Source of the DNA: Faecalibacter macacae
GTDB lineage: Bacteria > Bacteroidota > Bacteroidia > Flavobacteriales > Weeksellaceae
Reading direction: 5' to 3'
Assembly (NCBI RefSeq): GCF_003687725.1
Contig: NZ_RDOJ01000002.1
Location: 187,249 to 251,248, forward strand
DNA: 64,000 nucleotides
The notes under the pieces were generated by a model. It made no database searches. It worked only from the letters and a program-made list of their open reading frames with translations, and was not told where the DNA came from. Positions within the stretch are counted from its first letter, which is position 1. Every line of letters starts with the position of its first letter. A program made the translations under genes and the position numbers. This document shows positions 9,063-17,592 of this stretch, one piece after another.

Positions 9063-10385
9063 ATGAATATTACTAGAAATACAACAGACAACTTATCTGC
9101 AGTAATCTCAATTACTTTAGCTAAAGCAGATTATCAAGAAAAAGTAGATAACGTATTAAATCAATACAGAAAAACTGCTTCTATTAAAGGTTTCCGTAAA
9201 GGACAAGTACCAATGAGTTTTGTTAAAAAACAATATGGTGACGCAGTAGTTTTTGATACAGTAAACGAATTATTACAAAAATCAGTTACTGAATACATCA
9301 ACGAAGAAAAATTATCAATTTTAGGAAATCCAATTCCAGTAATTAAAGATGCTATCGATTGGAATGCTGAAGAATTAACTTTTGATTTCGAAATTGGTTT
9401 AGCTCCAGAATTTGACGTTGATTTATCTAAAATTGAAGTTGAATCTTTAAAAGTAGCTGTTGCTGACGAAGAAGTTCAAAAATATGTTGATAATTTCTCT
9501 CAACGTTTTGGATCATTAAAATCTTTAGAAGCTGCTGAAGAAGGAGCTATCTTAAAAGTTGATCAAGCTGTAAACGGTGAAGAAGCTAAAGCATCTTTCA
9601 TCCGTATCGAAGACTTAAAAGATGCATCTGCATTTATCGGTAAAAAAGTTGGTGATATAGTTGAAGTTAACTCTAAAGATATCTACGATACTGCAGAAGA
9701 AGCTACACAAAACTTAGGAACTGAAGTTTCTGAAGAAGGTGTTAATATTTCTATTACAATCAAAGAAATCAATACAGTTGCTAAAGCTGAAGTAAACCAA
9801 GAATTATTTGATAAAGTATACGGAGAAGGTGCAGTTGATTCTGAAGAAGCTTTCCGTAACAAAATTAAAGAAGAGTCTGAAAACATGTACAACAAAGAAG
9901 CTGATAAACAAATTATCAACGACGTTGTTGCTGCTTTATTAGAAAACACTTCTTTCGAATTACCAAAAGAATTCTTAACTAAATGGTTAACTTTCTCTAA
10001 CGAGCAAATCACTTCTGAAGAGCAAGCTGCTGAGGAATTAGCTAAAATGGAAAAATCTTTACGTTACCAATTAATCGAAGCTAAAATTGCTGAAGTTAAT
10101 AACGTAGAAGTTAATGCAGAAGAAGTTAAAGAAGCTGCTGTAGTTGCAATTAAAGAGCAATTAAAAATGTACGGACAAACTTCTATTCCAGAAGAAAGTA
10201 TGAACCAAATCATCGCTGGTGCATTATCTAACCAAGAAGAATACAACCGTTTATCTTACCAAGTATTCACAGACAAAATGTTAGCTATCTTCAAAGAAAA
10301 CGTTAAGTTAAACGAGAAAGAAGTTACATTTGACGAGTTTGTAGAAATTATTACAAAAAAGAACGAAGAATTAGCAGAAGCTTAA
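9063..10385 (+). CDS. tig: trigger factor (ribosome-associated chaperone)
   Basis: Ribosome-docked chaperone that shields nascent chains at the exit tunnel. The N-terminal ribosome-binding domain shows the signature GFRKGQVPMSFVKKQYG (about residues 45-60). The PPIase-like middle domain (about 150-240) is degenerate, as usual in Bacteroidota trigger factors. The long acidic helical C-terminal domain follows. I chose the ATG at 9063 (MNITRNTTDN); the frame is open to a TTG at 9033, but that overlaps the -7 box. It lies 46 nt upstream of clpP with no terminator, the classic chaperone-protease arrangement. Confidence 0.95.
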   Translation: MNITRNTTDNLSAVISITLAKADYQEKVDNVLNQYRKTASIKGFRKGQVPMSFVKKQYGDAVVFDTVNELLQKSVTEYINEEKLSILGNPIPVIKDAIDWNAEELTFDFEIGLAPEFDVDLSKIEVESLKVAVADEEVQKYVDNFSQRFGSLKSLEAAEEGAILKVDQAVNGEEAKASFIRIEDLKDASAFIGKKVGDIVEVNSKDIYDTAEEATQNLGTEVSEEGVNISITIKEINTVAKAEVNQELFDKVYGEGAVDSEEAFRNKIKEESENMYNKEADKQIINDVVAALLENTSFELPKEFLTKWLTFSNEQITSEEQAAEELAKMEKSLRYQLIEAKIAEVNNVEVNAEEVKEAAVVAIKEQLKMYGQTSIPEESMNQIIAGALSNQEEYNRLSYQVFTDKMLAIFKENVKLNEKEVTFDEFVEIITKKNEELAEA

Positions 10386-10431
10386 TTGAATTCTAAAAAA
10401 ATTCTTTACCTTTCTTTAAAATAAAATAATA

Positions 10432-11097
10432 ATGAAAAACGCTGGAGAAGAATTTAAAAAATACGCGTTGCTAGATAAAGGAATTAGTAGTTTACATATG
10501 GAAAGCTACATCCAAAATACAACGCCATACATTGTTGAGGAGAGAAAATTAAACGTTGCACAAATGGATGTTTTCTCAAGATTAATGATGGATAGAATTA
10601 TCTTTTTAGGAACTGCAATTGATGATCAAATCGCAAATATCATTCAAGCACAGTTATTATTCTTAGAAAGTGTTGATTCTACAAAAGATATCCAAATTTA
10701 TGTTAACTCTCCTGGTGGAGGTGTTTACGCAGGTTTAGGTATCTACGATACAATGCAATTAATTAAACCAGATGTTGCAACAATTTGTACAGGTATGGCC
10801 GCTTCTATGGGAGCAGTTCTATTATGTGCAGGTGCAGCTGGTAAACGTTCTGCATTAAAACACTCAAGAGTTATGATTCACCAACCATTAGGTGGTGCTC
10901 AAGGTCAGGCTACAGATATGGAAATTACTTTAAAAGAAATTTTAAAGTTAAAAACAGAATTATATGATATTCTATCTCACCATTCAGGTCAAACTTTCGA
11001 GCAGATCGAAAAAGATGGTGAACGTGATTATTGGATGACTTCACAGGAAGCAAAAGAATACGGAATGATTGACGAAGTCTTGTTACCTCGCAAATAA
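10432..11097 (+). CDS. clpP: ATP-dependent Clp protease proteolytic subunit
   Basis: Serine protease that forms the tetradecameric proteolytic chamber fed by ClpX. The catalytic triad is recognisable: Ser125 in MAASMG, His150 in VMIHQPLGG, and Asp near 199 in GERDYW. The 221-aa length includes a roughly 30-residue N-terminal extension before the conserved TPYIVEER region, which is common in Flavobacteriia. Co-transcribed with tig by position; clpX follows behind a terminator and its own promoter. Confidence 0.97.
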   Translation: MKNAGEEFKKYALLDKGISSLHMESYIQNTTPYIVEERKLNVAQMDVFSRLMMDRIIFLGTAIDDQIANIIQAQLLFLESVDSTKDIQIYVNSPGGGVYAGLGIYDTMQLIKPDVATICTGMAASMGAVLLCAGAAGKRSALKHSRVMIHQPLGGAQGQATDMEITLKEILKLKTELYDILSHHSGQTFEQIEKDGERDYWMTSQEAKEYGMIDEVLLPRK

Positions 11098-11119
11098 TTT
11101 AATATTCAAAAATAACATA

Positions 11120-11156
11120 AAAAGGCAACTCGAAATTCGAGTTGCCTTTTTTCTTT
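11120..11156 (+). terminator. Rho-independent terminator after clpP
   Basis: Long perfect inverted repeat AAAGGCAACTCGAA / TTCGAGTTGCCTTT followed by a T-rich tract. Confidence 0.93.
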
Positions 11157-11211
11157 TATTGCAAACAATGTAATTTTATAAAATCAATCACTTAAATTTT
11201 AATTTTTTACG

Positions 11212-11219
11212 TAACTTTG
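11212..11219 (+). promoter_or_regulatory. -7 promoter element TAACTTTG for clpX
   Basis: Exact TAnnTTTG match between the clpP terminator and clpX. The upstream in-frame TTG at 11217 lies inside it and cannot be the start if this box is used. Confidence 0.6.
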
Positions 11220-11243
11220 TACATTGTAATAAACAGTATTAAA

Positions 11244-12398
11244 TTGGAAGAAAACAAGTGTTCGTTCTGTGGGAAAAGCAGAAATGATGTAAATATTTTA
11301 GTTTCAGGAGTAGAAGGAAATATTTGTGATAATTGTATCGAACAAGCTCATGGCATTGTTCTTGAGGATAAGAAATTCAACACAGATAATGAATTAATAC
11401 AACCTCTTGCTTTAAAATCTCCAAAAGAGATTAAAGAATTCTTAGATGATTATGTGATTGGACAAGATCAAGCTAAAAAAATTCTTTCAGTAGCTGTATA
11501 CAATCATTACAAACGAGTTTTAAATGAAGCAAAGTCTAATAACGAAGTTGAAATTGACAAATCTAATGTTATTTTAGTTGGTGAAACCGGTAGTGGAAAA
11601 ACATTATTAGCTAAAACAATTGCTAAATTATTAAATGTTCCATTTGCAATAGTTGACGCAACTGTATTAACAGAAGCTGGATATGTAGGTGAAGATGTCG
11701 AGAGTATTTTAACTCGCTTATTACAAGCAGCTGATTACAATGTTGAATTAGCTGAAAAAGGTATCGTTTTTATTGACGAAGTTGATAAAATTGCACGTAA
11801 ATCAGATAACCCATCAATTACAAGAGATGTTTCTGGTGAAGGTGTACAACAAGCTTTACTTAAGATATTAGAAGGAGCTGTTGTAAATGTTCCACCAAAA
11901 GGAGGACGTAAACATCCAGACCAAAAATTTGTTGAAGTAAACACTAAAGATATCTTATTTATTGCTGGTGGTGCTTTTTCTGGTATAGAAAAACATATTG
12001 CTGATCGTTTAAAGAAACATGTTATTGGATTCAAAAACGAAGATACAAAAGAAGTACAAAATCTTTTAGATGAAGTAAACTCTATGGATTTAAAAAACTT
12101 TGGTATTATACCTGAATTAATTGGGCGTTTACCAATCATTACTTTCTTAAAACCATTGGACAAAGAAGCTATGAAAGCAATTTTAACAGAGCCTAAAAAT
12201 GCATTGTTAAAACAATATCAAAAATTATTTGAATTAGATGGAAAAGAGCTAATTATTAGTGAAGAAACTATAGACAAAATAGTTGATAGAGCGAATGAAT
12301 TAGGTCTAGGTGCAAGAGGATTAAGATCAGTTACAGAAGAACTGTTTACAGATTTAATGTATAACATTGACGAACTTCCTAAAAAAGTTTCAGTTTAA
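11244..12398 (+). CDS. clpX: ATP-dependent Clp protease ATP-binding subunit ClpX
   Basis: AAA+ unfoldase that delivers substrates to ClpP. The N-terminal C4 zinc-binding domain (CSFCG and CDNC) is followed by the AAA+ core with Walker A GETGSGKT, the GYVGEDVE pore loop, Walker [10 protein letters not shown], the GGRKHPDQ (RKH) loop and a sensor-2 GARGLR. The start is placed at TTG 11244 ([10 protein letters not shown]), which fits ClpX N-termini; the longer frame to 11217 runs into the -7 box. Its own promoter suggests that it can be regulated separately from tig-clpP. Confidence 0.96.
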   Translation: MEENKCSFCGKSRNDVNILVSGVEGNICDNCIEQAHGIVLEDKKFNTDNELIQPLALKSPKEIKEFLDDYVIGQDQAKKILSVAVYNHYKRVLNEAKSNNEVEIDKSNVILVGETGSGKTLLAKTIAKLLNVPFAIVDATVLTEAGYVGEDVESILTRLLQAADYNVELAEKGIVFIDEVDKIARKSDNPSITRDVSGEGVQQALLKILEGAVVNVPPKGGRKHPDQKFVEVNTKDILFIAGGAFSGIEKHIADRLKKHVIGFKNEDTKEVQNLLDEVNSMDLKNFGIIPELIGRLPIITFLKPLDKEAMKAILTEPKNALLKQYQKLFELDGKELIISEETIDKIVDRANELGLGARGLRSVTEELFTDLMYNIDELPKKVSV

Positions 12399-12408
12399 TT
12401 AACTGAAA

Positions 12409-12440
12409 TTGTTTAATTTAAAATTTACTTTTTATATTTG
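12409..12440 (+). promoter_or_regulatory. promoter TTG-N21-TATATTTG for the T9SS cargo gene
   Basis: The -33 TTG at 12409-12411 and -7 TATATTTG at 12433-12440 are 21 nt apart, matching the Bacteroidota primary sigma consensus. The start codon lies 43 nt downstream. Confidence 0.75.
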
Positions 12441-12483
12441 CAAGAATATAGCATAATACAAAACCTCTTAAACGATTGAATAT

Positions 12484-14586
12484 ATGAAAAAGAATTTACT
12501 AACTTTATCTCTTTTCGCATCTGTTTTAACATATGCACAAGATACTTATATTGGCAAAAATGCTATTGTAAAAGTACAGCCAAATACTTTATTTTATCAT
12601 GGTGGAAATGTTACTTTAAGCGAAGCTTCTTCTGAAGTAGTTAAGAACGAAGGTAATATAAAAATACAAGGTAATTATACTAACAATTCAGATCCTTCAA
12701 CAAAAGGAAAAGAATTCATTAATGTATGGACTGATAATAATAACTATGGACAATTAATAATTTCTCAAGATAAAATTACAACTGGATTAGTTGCTATGGA
12801 GAGAAGTTTACCTAAAATTGATCAGATAGATGAATATATTTTAGCACTACCTTTTAAAGGAACTGCAAAAAATGTCTATGAATCTATTACTAATTTTCAA
12901 CTTTCAAATTCTGCTATCACACCAACGTTCATAGGAGATTGTACATTAAATACAGCATGTAATACTCGTTATAATCAAACATTTATGACTTGGGATAACA
13001 GTGAAACTGAATTTGATGCTGTTGTTGCAAGTGATTTAATTAATCCTATTAACAGATATTTAATCAATTCTAGACAAGGATCTGATTTCAAAAATATCAT
13101 CAATCAAATAAAATCAAATATTTCAACTGGAATTCAAAAAGTTTCATTTAGTGGTATTCCTTCTAATAATAATTTAACAGAGCACATTATATCTGGATTA
13201 AAAGGAGGTTCATTAAGTCACGAAGATAAAACTTATTTAGAATGGAAAAATGAAATTAATAATTATAGAGAATCATATGATTCTTATTTAGGTAATCAAC
13301 AAAATAATAGTAACAATAGTAAATTATACGGAAAAAATTTACACAGATTAGCAAATCCCTATACTTCAAATATTGATTTAAGTGATATTAATATAGGAAA
13401 TTCTTGGATTTATTTTTCAAATGATAATTCTAAAACACCAACAGCTGTTTATGATGGTGCACTTAGATTTAGAATTTATAAATTAGCTAATGACTTTAGT
13501 ATTACTTGGAATTCACAAAATGGAAATACAAGTACTAGTACTACAAATACAACTTTTAGCGCTTACTTAAGCAAGGATACCTCATCAAGTAATCCTCAAC
13601 CATTTTTTTGGACTGGATCATCTGAAGCTTTATTAATTAAACCATATGAAACATTCTATGTAGATTACTATGCTATTAATAGAGTTGGTAATGGAAATAC
13701 TAGAATTGTTACAGCTGATGTTAATTTAGGAGATAAACAAAAAACTTTTTTAAAATCTTATCCAGGTACAACTCCAGGTATGCCTCCTGCAGGAACTTAT
13801 TCTAGAAACGTTGAACAAAAAGATTTTTTAAACAACGAAGAATTAAAAGCTAAAGGATTAGTTACAGATTTTGATTTCACTCAATTAGAATTATTTTTAA
13901 GCGAAAATTCAACTTTAAAAGGTAATGCTGCATATTTGTTAAATGCAAATTTTATGCAAACAGGAAATGAAACATCTACAAAACAAGCTAATAATAATAT
14001 CTTCTTTTACGAAGAAAATGAAAATGGAGATGTAATTTTAGATGCAGAAACAATTTCAAATTCATTCAACTCTGAAGATTATATTGGTAAACCATTAAGA
14101 ATAGGATTTAAAAATTTAGATAACGGAAACGAATATAATATGAATATGAATTTATATGAATATTCAATTCTTAATAAAGTAAGTGATTTAAATTTAGGAC
14201 GTTATTATTTATTAGATAAATTAAAAAATACTGTAACTGAAGTTGATGCTTCAACGCAAATTACATTTGTAGCAGATGATAATATTAATAATAGATTTGA
14301 ATTTTATTGGAATGAAGCTCCAAGAACATTATCTACAAATGATTTATCAAAAGGAGCTACATACATTTATAAAAATAATTCAAATCAATTAATTAGATTT
14401 GAAAATAATAATACAACTGCTAAAGTTGAAATATATGATGTTACAGGTAAATTAATAAATGTAACAAATGATGTTAAAACAAGCATTGATCATAAATTAA
14501 ATTTATCTAATGTTCCAAATATATATGTAGTTGTCATTACTTATAAAGATGGAAAAGTAGTTACTAAAAAAACAATTAACAAATAA
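12484..14586 (+). CDS. secreted protein with T9SS type A C-terminal sorting domain
   Basis: A 700-aa exported protein. The N-terminus is a signal peptide (MKKNLLTLSLFASVLTYAQ). The body is Asn/Thr/Ser-rich with no enzymatic motif that I recognise, including a region near residues 40-70 that resembles the start of surface-repeat proteins. The last 70 residues (IRFENNNTTAKVEIYDVTGKLI, then NLSNVPNIYVVVITY) match the T9SS type A (Por secretion) sorting domain. Cargo is exported by Sec, then passed through the type IX translocon, and the tail is cleaved. It sits 9 nt upstream of a tiny membrane-tagged protein gene. Function of the mature part is unknown. Confidence 0.88.
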   Translation: MKKNLLTLSLFASVLTYAQDTYIGKNAIVKVQPNTLFYHGGNVTLSEASSEVVKNEGNIKIQGNYTNNSDPSTKGKEFINVWTDNNNYGQLIISQDKITTGLVAMERSLPKIDQIDEYILALPFKGTAKNVYESITNFQLSNSAITPTFIGDCTLNTACNTRYNQTFMTWDNSETEFDAVVASDLINPINRYLINSRQGSDFKNIINQIKSNISTGIQKVSFSGIPSNNNLTEHIISGLKGGSLSHEDKTYLEWKNEINNYRESYDSYLGNQQNNSNNSKLYGKNLHRLANPYTSNIDLSDINIGNSWIYFSNDNSKTPTAVYDGALRFRIYKLANDFSITWNSQNGNTSTSTTNTTFSAYLSKDTSSSNPQPFFWTGSSEALLIKPYETFYVDYYAINRVGNGNTRIVTADVNLGDKQKTFLKSYPGTTPGMPPAGTYSRNVEQKDFLNNEELKAKGLVTDFDFTQLELFLSENSTLKGNAAYLLNANFMQTGNETSTKQANNNIFFYEENENGDVILDAETISNSFNSEDYIGKPLRIGFKNLDNGNEYNMNMNLYEYSILNKVSDLNLGRYYLLDKLKNTVTEVDASTQITFVADDNINNRFEFYWNEAPRTLSTNDLSKGATYIYKNNSNQLIRFENNNTTAKVEIYDVTGKLINVTNDVKTSIDHKLNLSNVPNIYVVVITYKDGKVVTKKTINK

Positions 14587-14595
14587 ACCTAACTT

Positions 14596-14838
14596 ATGAA
14601 ATCTATATTTAAATTATTAACTATATTTACTGTATTAATTTTTCATAGCCCATTTGTCTATGGGAATGATTGTGGAGATGGATGGGAATGTGATGGAGAA
14701 AATCCACCAACACCAGGACAAGGTTCCGGAACTCAAAAAGTACCACTAGATGATTATGCTGGTTTATTACTTGCTACAGGTGTTTTAGCAGCAGGAGTTA
14801 TTTATTATAATAAAGAAAAACAAATTATTAAAAAATAA
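14596..14838 (+). CDS. small exported protein with C-terminal PID-CTERM-like membrane segment
   Basis: An 80-residue protein with a signal peptide (residues 1-23) and a short Gly/Pro/Asp-rich mature part with two cysteines (DCGDGWEC). A C-terminal tripartite tail follows: a VPLDDY motif, a hydrophobic helix (about 57-73) and a lysine-rich end. This layout resembles the short PID-CTERM/sorting-tag proteins of Bacteroidota, but the family assignment is from memory and uncertain. It is tightly coupled to the upstream T9SS cargo gene and followed by a terminator. A partner or anchor role for the cargo protein is speculation. Confidence 0.7.
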   Translation: MKSIFKLLTIFTVLIFHSPFVYGNDCGDGWECDGENPPTPGQGSGTQKVPLDDYAGLLLATGVLAAGVIYYNKEKQIIKK

Positions 14839-14849
14839 TAGTATTTTTA

Positions 14850-14880
14850 AAACCTCAATCAAATGATTGAGGTTTTTTTA
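14850..14880 (+). terminator. Rho-independent terminator between the small exported protein and the thioredoxin gene
   Basis: An 11-bp perfect stem AACCTCAATCA / TGATTGAGGTT followed by seven T. Only about 14 nt remain before the next start codon. Confidence 0.9.
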
Positions 14881-14893
14881 ATTATAACAAACT

Positions 14894-16192
14894 ATGAAAA
14901 AATACTTATTACTACCATTAGTTTTAATAGGTGCAAATACATTTGCTCAATTTAGTATTAATGGCCAAATAGGAAACTATTCTAATAAACCAGTATTAGT
15001 TAAAATTTTCGAAAATGGTTCTCCTAAAACGATTAATACTGTAAAAACAGATCACAATGGTAACTTTACTACTAAAGTTCCGGTTAAGTACAATGGTATC
15101 GTAAAATTAGAAACTCCTGCAGGTGGCGCGATTTCTGTATTATCAGACAATGAAAATATTAAATTCTCTACTGTATATGGGGAACAAATTCAGACAGGAT
15201 TAAAAGTTACGGAAGGTAAAGCTCAAACAGAATATAATAAATTGCAACAATTAGTTCCACTAAATGAACTAAATGCATCTATTTTTCCGCATATCAAAAA
15301 TATTTACAATCCAAATGATCCATTTTATAAAGCCATAGAAACTGAAGAAAAAAGAATCAATGATTTAAATAAAAATCAATCTATATCTTCACCTCTAGTT
15401 AATTATATTTCAGGATTAGAAGCATTAGTAAAAGAATCAAAAACAAATTTAAGCGAAGCTTCTGCTAATAAGATATTAACTCATATTCAGAATGATGATG
15501 ATCGCTTAGAAAACTCAAGTTATTTACCTGAATTAGCTTTTGCTTACATCAATTATCAATTTTCTAAATCACCAAATGATACTCCAGAAAACAACTTGCA
15601 AAAAGCGACTGAAGTTTTATTAGAAAAAGGAAATATTGAAACAGAAAGAGGTCAAAACATCTTATCAACAATTTTCACTTTAGTTCCTGAAGCAAATTTT
15701 CCTAACTTTTACTCAAGTTATAAATCAAAAGTAAATAGTTTAACTTGTAAAATAACGGACGATTTAAAGAAAAAAGTTAGCGGAGCTAATACAATTAAAA
15801 TTGGTGACAAAGCTCCAGATATAAAATTTGAAACTCCTGTAAAAGGGAAGAAAAGTTTATATGACATTAAAGCTTCTGAAAAGCTTGTTGTATTTTGGGC
15901 CTCTTGGTGTCCTGCTTGTAACAAGGAATTACCTTATATCAAAGAATATTACACAGAATTCAAGAAAAAAGGTGGTGAAATAATTGCGATTTCATTAGAT
16001 TTTGATCAAACAGAATTTAATAATGCTACTAAAGATTTAGGATGGTACAACTATACAGATTTATTACGCTGGGATTCTCCAATTGCTGAATCATACAATG
16101 TAGATTCTACACCTACAATTTTCCTACTAGACAAGGATAATAAAATTGTACAGAAAGTTGGTCACATAACAGAATTACAATCTTCTAAATAA
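14894..16192 (+). CDS. TlpA-like periplasmic thioredoxin-family protein
   Basis: Exported thiol-disulfide oxidoreductase, 432 aa. A signal peptide (residues 1-18, ending TFAQ) precedes a DUF4369-like beta domain (about 20-120) and a helical middle region. A C-terminal AhpC/TSA-TlpA thioredoxin fold (about 295-430) follows, with the active site WASWCPAC and the cis-proline loop VDSTPTIFLLD. Such proteins keep periplasmic cysteines reduced or serve cytochrome maturation; the specific substrate here is unknown. It begins almost immediately after a terminator with no obvious -7 box, so expression may depend on read-through from the T9SS cargo promoter. Confidence 0.88.
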   Translation: MKKYLLLPLVLIGANTFAQFSINGQIGNYSNKPVLVKIFENGSPKTINTVKTDHNGNFTTKVPVKYNGIVKLETPAGGAISVLSDNENIKFSTVYGEQIQTGLKVTEGKAQTEYNKLQQLVPLNELNASIFPHIKNIYNPNDPFYKAIETEEKRINDLNKNQSISSPLVNYISGLEALVKESKTNLSEASANKILTHIQNDDDRLENSSYLPELAFAYINYQFSKSPNDTPENNLQKATEVLLEKGNIETERGQNILSTIFTLVPEANFPNFYSSYKSKVNSLTCKITDDLKKKVSGANTIKIGDKAPDIKFETPVKGKKSLYDIKASEKLVVFWASWCPACNKELPYIKEYYTEFKKKGGEIIAISLDFDQTEFNNATKDLGWYNYTDLLRWDSPIAESYNVDSTPTIFLLDKDNKIVQKVGHITELQSSK

Positions 16193-16198
16193 AACTAT

Positions 16199-16228
16199 AA
16201 ATGGCTTCAAATTGAAGCCATTTTTTAT
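16199..16228. terminator. bidirectional terminator between convergent thioredoxin and nuclease genes
   Basis: Stem AATGGCTTC / GAAGCCATT with an AT loop and T-rich flank on the plus strand. On the minus side the hairpin begins about 3 nt past the nuclease-gene stop, so it can serve both converging genes. Confidence 0.8.
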
Positions 16229-17586
16229 TCTATAATTATTATTTGATTCTCCTTTGCTTTAAAAAGATAATTTCTAATTATCGCTTTGATATCTGGTCGC
16301 TCTTCAGCTACCGTCATTATCTTTTTTATGCGTTCTACTGAATTTATTTGATGATGATATTCATAATATCCATATCCAACAAAAACATTGTTTTCGATAA
16401 AAATAAATGATTTTTCAATACCTTCTCTACCTTTACTTACAATTAAGAAACTATCTGAAGGATATTTGGTCTTATCTACTATTTCTTTAAGACGTAAATT
16501 ATAATCTACTTTATTTTCCTCTCCTATACATACACCTTTACATGTATCAACGGTATATCCAAAACAAGAATCAGCATTTTTAATTCCTTTATTGATCTTC
16601 TGACAAAGATGGTAATCACTTATAATTTTTTCTAAATTATATTCAGCCTCTTCTTTAGTTCTATACGATAAAAAAGGTTCACTTCTTCTCCCCTTACCTG
16701 GTTCTAATCTTGAAAAAGTACTTTTATTCTCTCTAAAATAAATACCAAATTGGTATAAATGTTTATTAGAGATATCAAGATTTAAATAAGGTTTAATTTT
16801 CAGAATTTCATTAATTTCTTTAATAGAAGCTAATAAATTACTACCTGTCAATTCAAATTTAATATCTTTTGTATATCGTTTTATACGATTATTTCTTAAA
16901 GATTTTGATGTAAAGATTTGATTAACTGCTTGTGCTATATTTATACTTTTACCTATATAAATTATTTGCTTTTTAGAATTATATAAATAATATAATCCCG
17001 GTTTATTTGGTAAATCCTGAACAAGTTTTTCATACTTATTATTCACTTTTTTAGGAAACTTTATCCCTGACTTTTTAGTGATTATTTTCTGATTATCTTT
17101 ATCCAAAAGCATCTTAAATAAAGCAATAGTTGCTCTTGCGTCTCCAGAAGCTCTATGTCTATCAGTTACAATAATTCCTAAAGAGTCACATAATTTACCT
17201 AACGAATACGAAGGCATTCCTGGTATTAATGTTTCTGCATATTCAAAAGTATCAATCCAATCTTTTTCGTATTGGTAACCTAAACGATTAAACTCTTGAT
17301 TTAACATTCGATAATCAAAAGTAACGTTATGACCTACCAAAGTACAGTCTTCCGTAATCTCTACGATACGTTTGGCTACTTCATGAAATTTTGGAGCAGT
17401 CTTAACCATCTTTTCCGTAATATTTGTTAATTTCTGTACAAACGGATCTATTTTCCTTTCTGGATTAATTAACGAAATAAATTGGTCAACGATTTCTTCA
17501 CCATCAAATTTGTAAATAGCAATTTCAATAATCGACTCTTCACCAACTTTTCCCCCTGTCGCTTCTATATCTAAAATTGCGTACAC
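16225..17586 (-). CDS. DnaQ-like 3'-5' exonuclease fused to a GIY-YIG (UvrC/Cho-like) domain
   Basis: A 453-aa two-domain nuclease. Residues 1-170 form a DEDDh exonuclease: motif I LDIEATGG, motif II GHNVTFDYRML and motif III HRASGDAR with the catalytic His/Asp. Residues about 195-275 form a GIY-YIG domain with PGLYYLYN, IYIGKS and a conserved Glu in the SIKEINEI helix. A C-terminal UvrC-like cysteine region follows (CFGYTVDTCKGVCIGEE). The fusion is common in Bacteroidota and is often annotated as a DNA polymerase III epsilon homologue, but it is more likely a repair nuclease. It lies 6 nt downstream of the HerA-like gene, probably co-transcribed. Confidence 0.88.
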   Translation of the reverse strand: MYAILDIEATGGKVGEESIIEIAIYKFDGEEIVDQFISLINPERKIDPFVQKLTNITEKMVKTAPKFHEVAKRIVEITEDCTLVGHNVTFDYRMLNQEFNRLGYQYEKDWIDTFEYAETLIPGMPSYSLGKLCDSLGIIVTDRHRASGDARATIALFKMLLDKDNQKIITKKSGIKFPKKVNNKYEKLVQDLPNKPGLYYLYNSKKQIIYIGKSINIAQAVNQIFTSKSLRNNRIKRYTKDIKFELTGSNLLASIKEINEILKIKPYLNLDISNKHLYQFGIYFRENKSTFSRLEPGKGRRSEPFLSYRTKEEAEYNLEKIISDYHLCQKINKGIKNADSCFGYTVDTCKGVCIGEENKVDYNLRLKEIVDKTKYPSDSFLIVSKGREGIEKSFIFIENNVFVGYGYYEYHHQINSVERIKKIMTVAEERPDIKAIIRNYLFKAKENQIIIIE

Positions 17587-17592
17587 TACTTA

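Noticed and set aside
9683-10246. Antisense open frames across trigger factor
   Set aside because: Shadows of a strongly conserved gene with regular codon use.
11735-12163. 142-aa open frame antisense to clpX
   Set aside because: It mirrors the clpX coding frame, and the ClpX motifs on the other strand are decisive.
12382-12412. Palindrome TTTCAGTTTAATTAACTGAAA around the clpX stop
   Set aside because: It overlaps the stop and lacks a proper T-tract; it may be a weak terminator but is not convincing.
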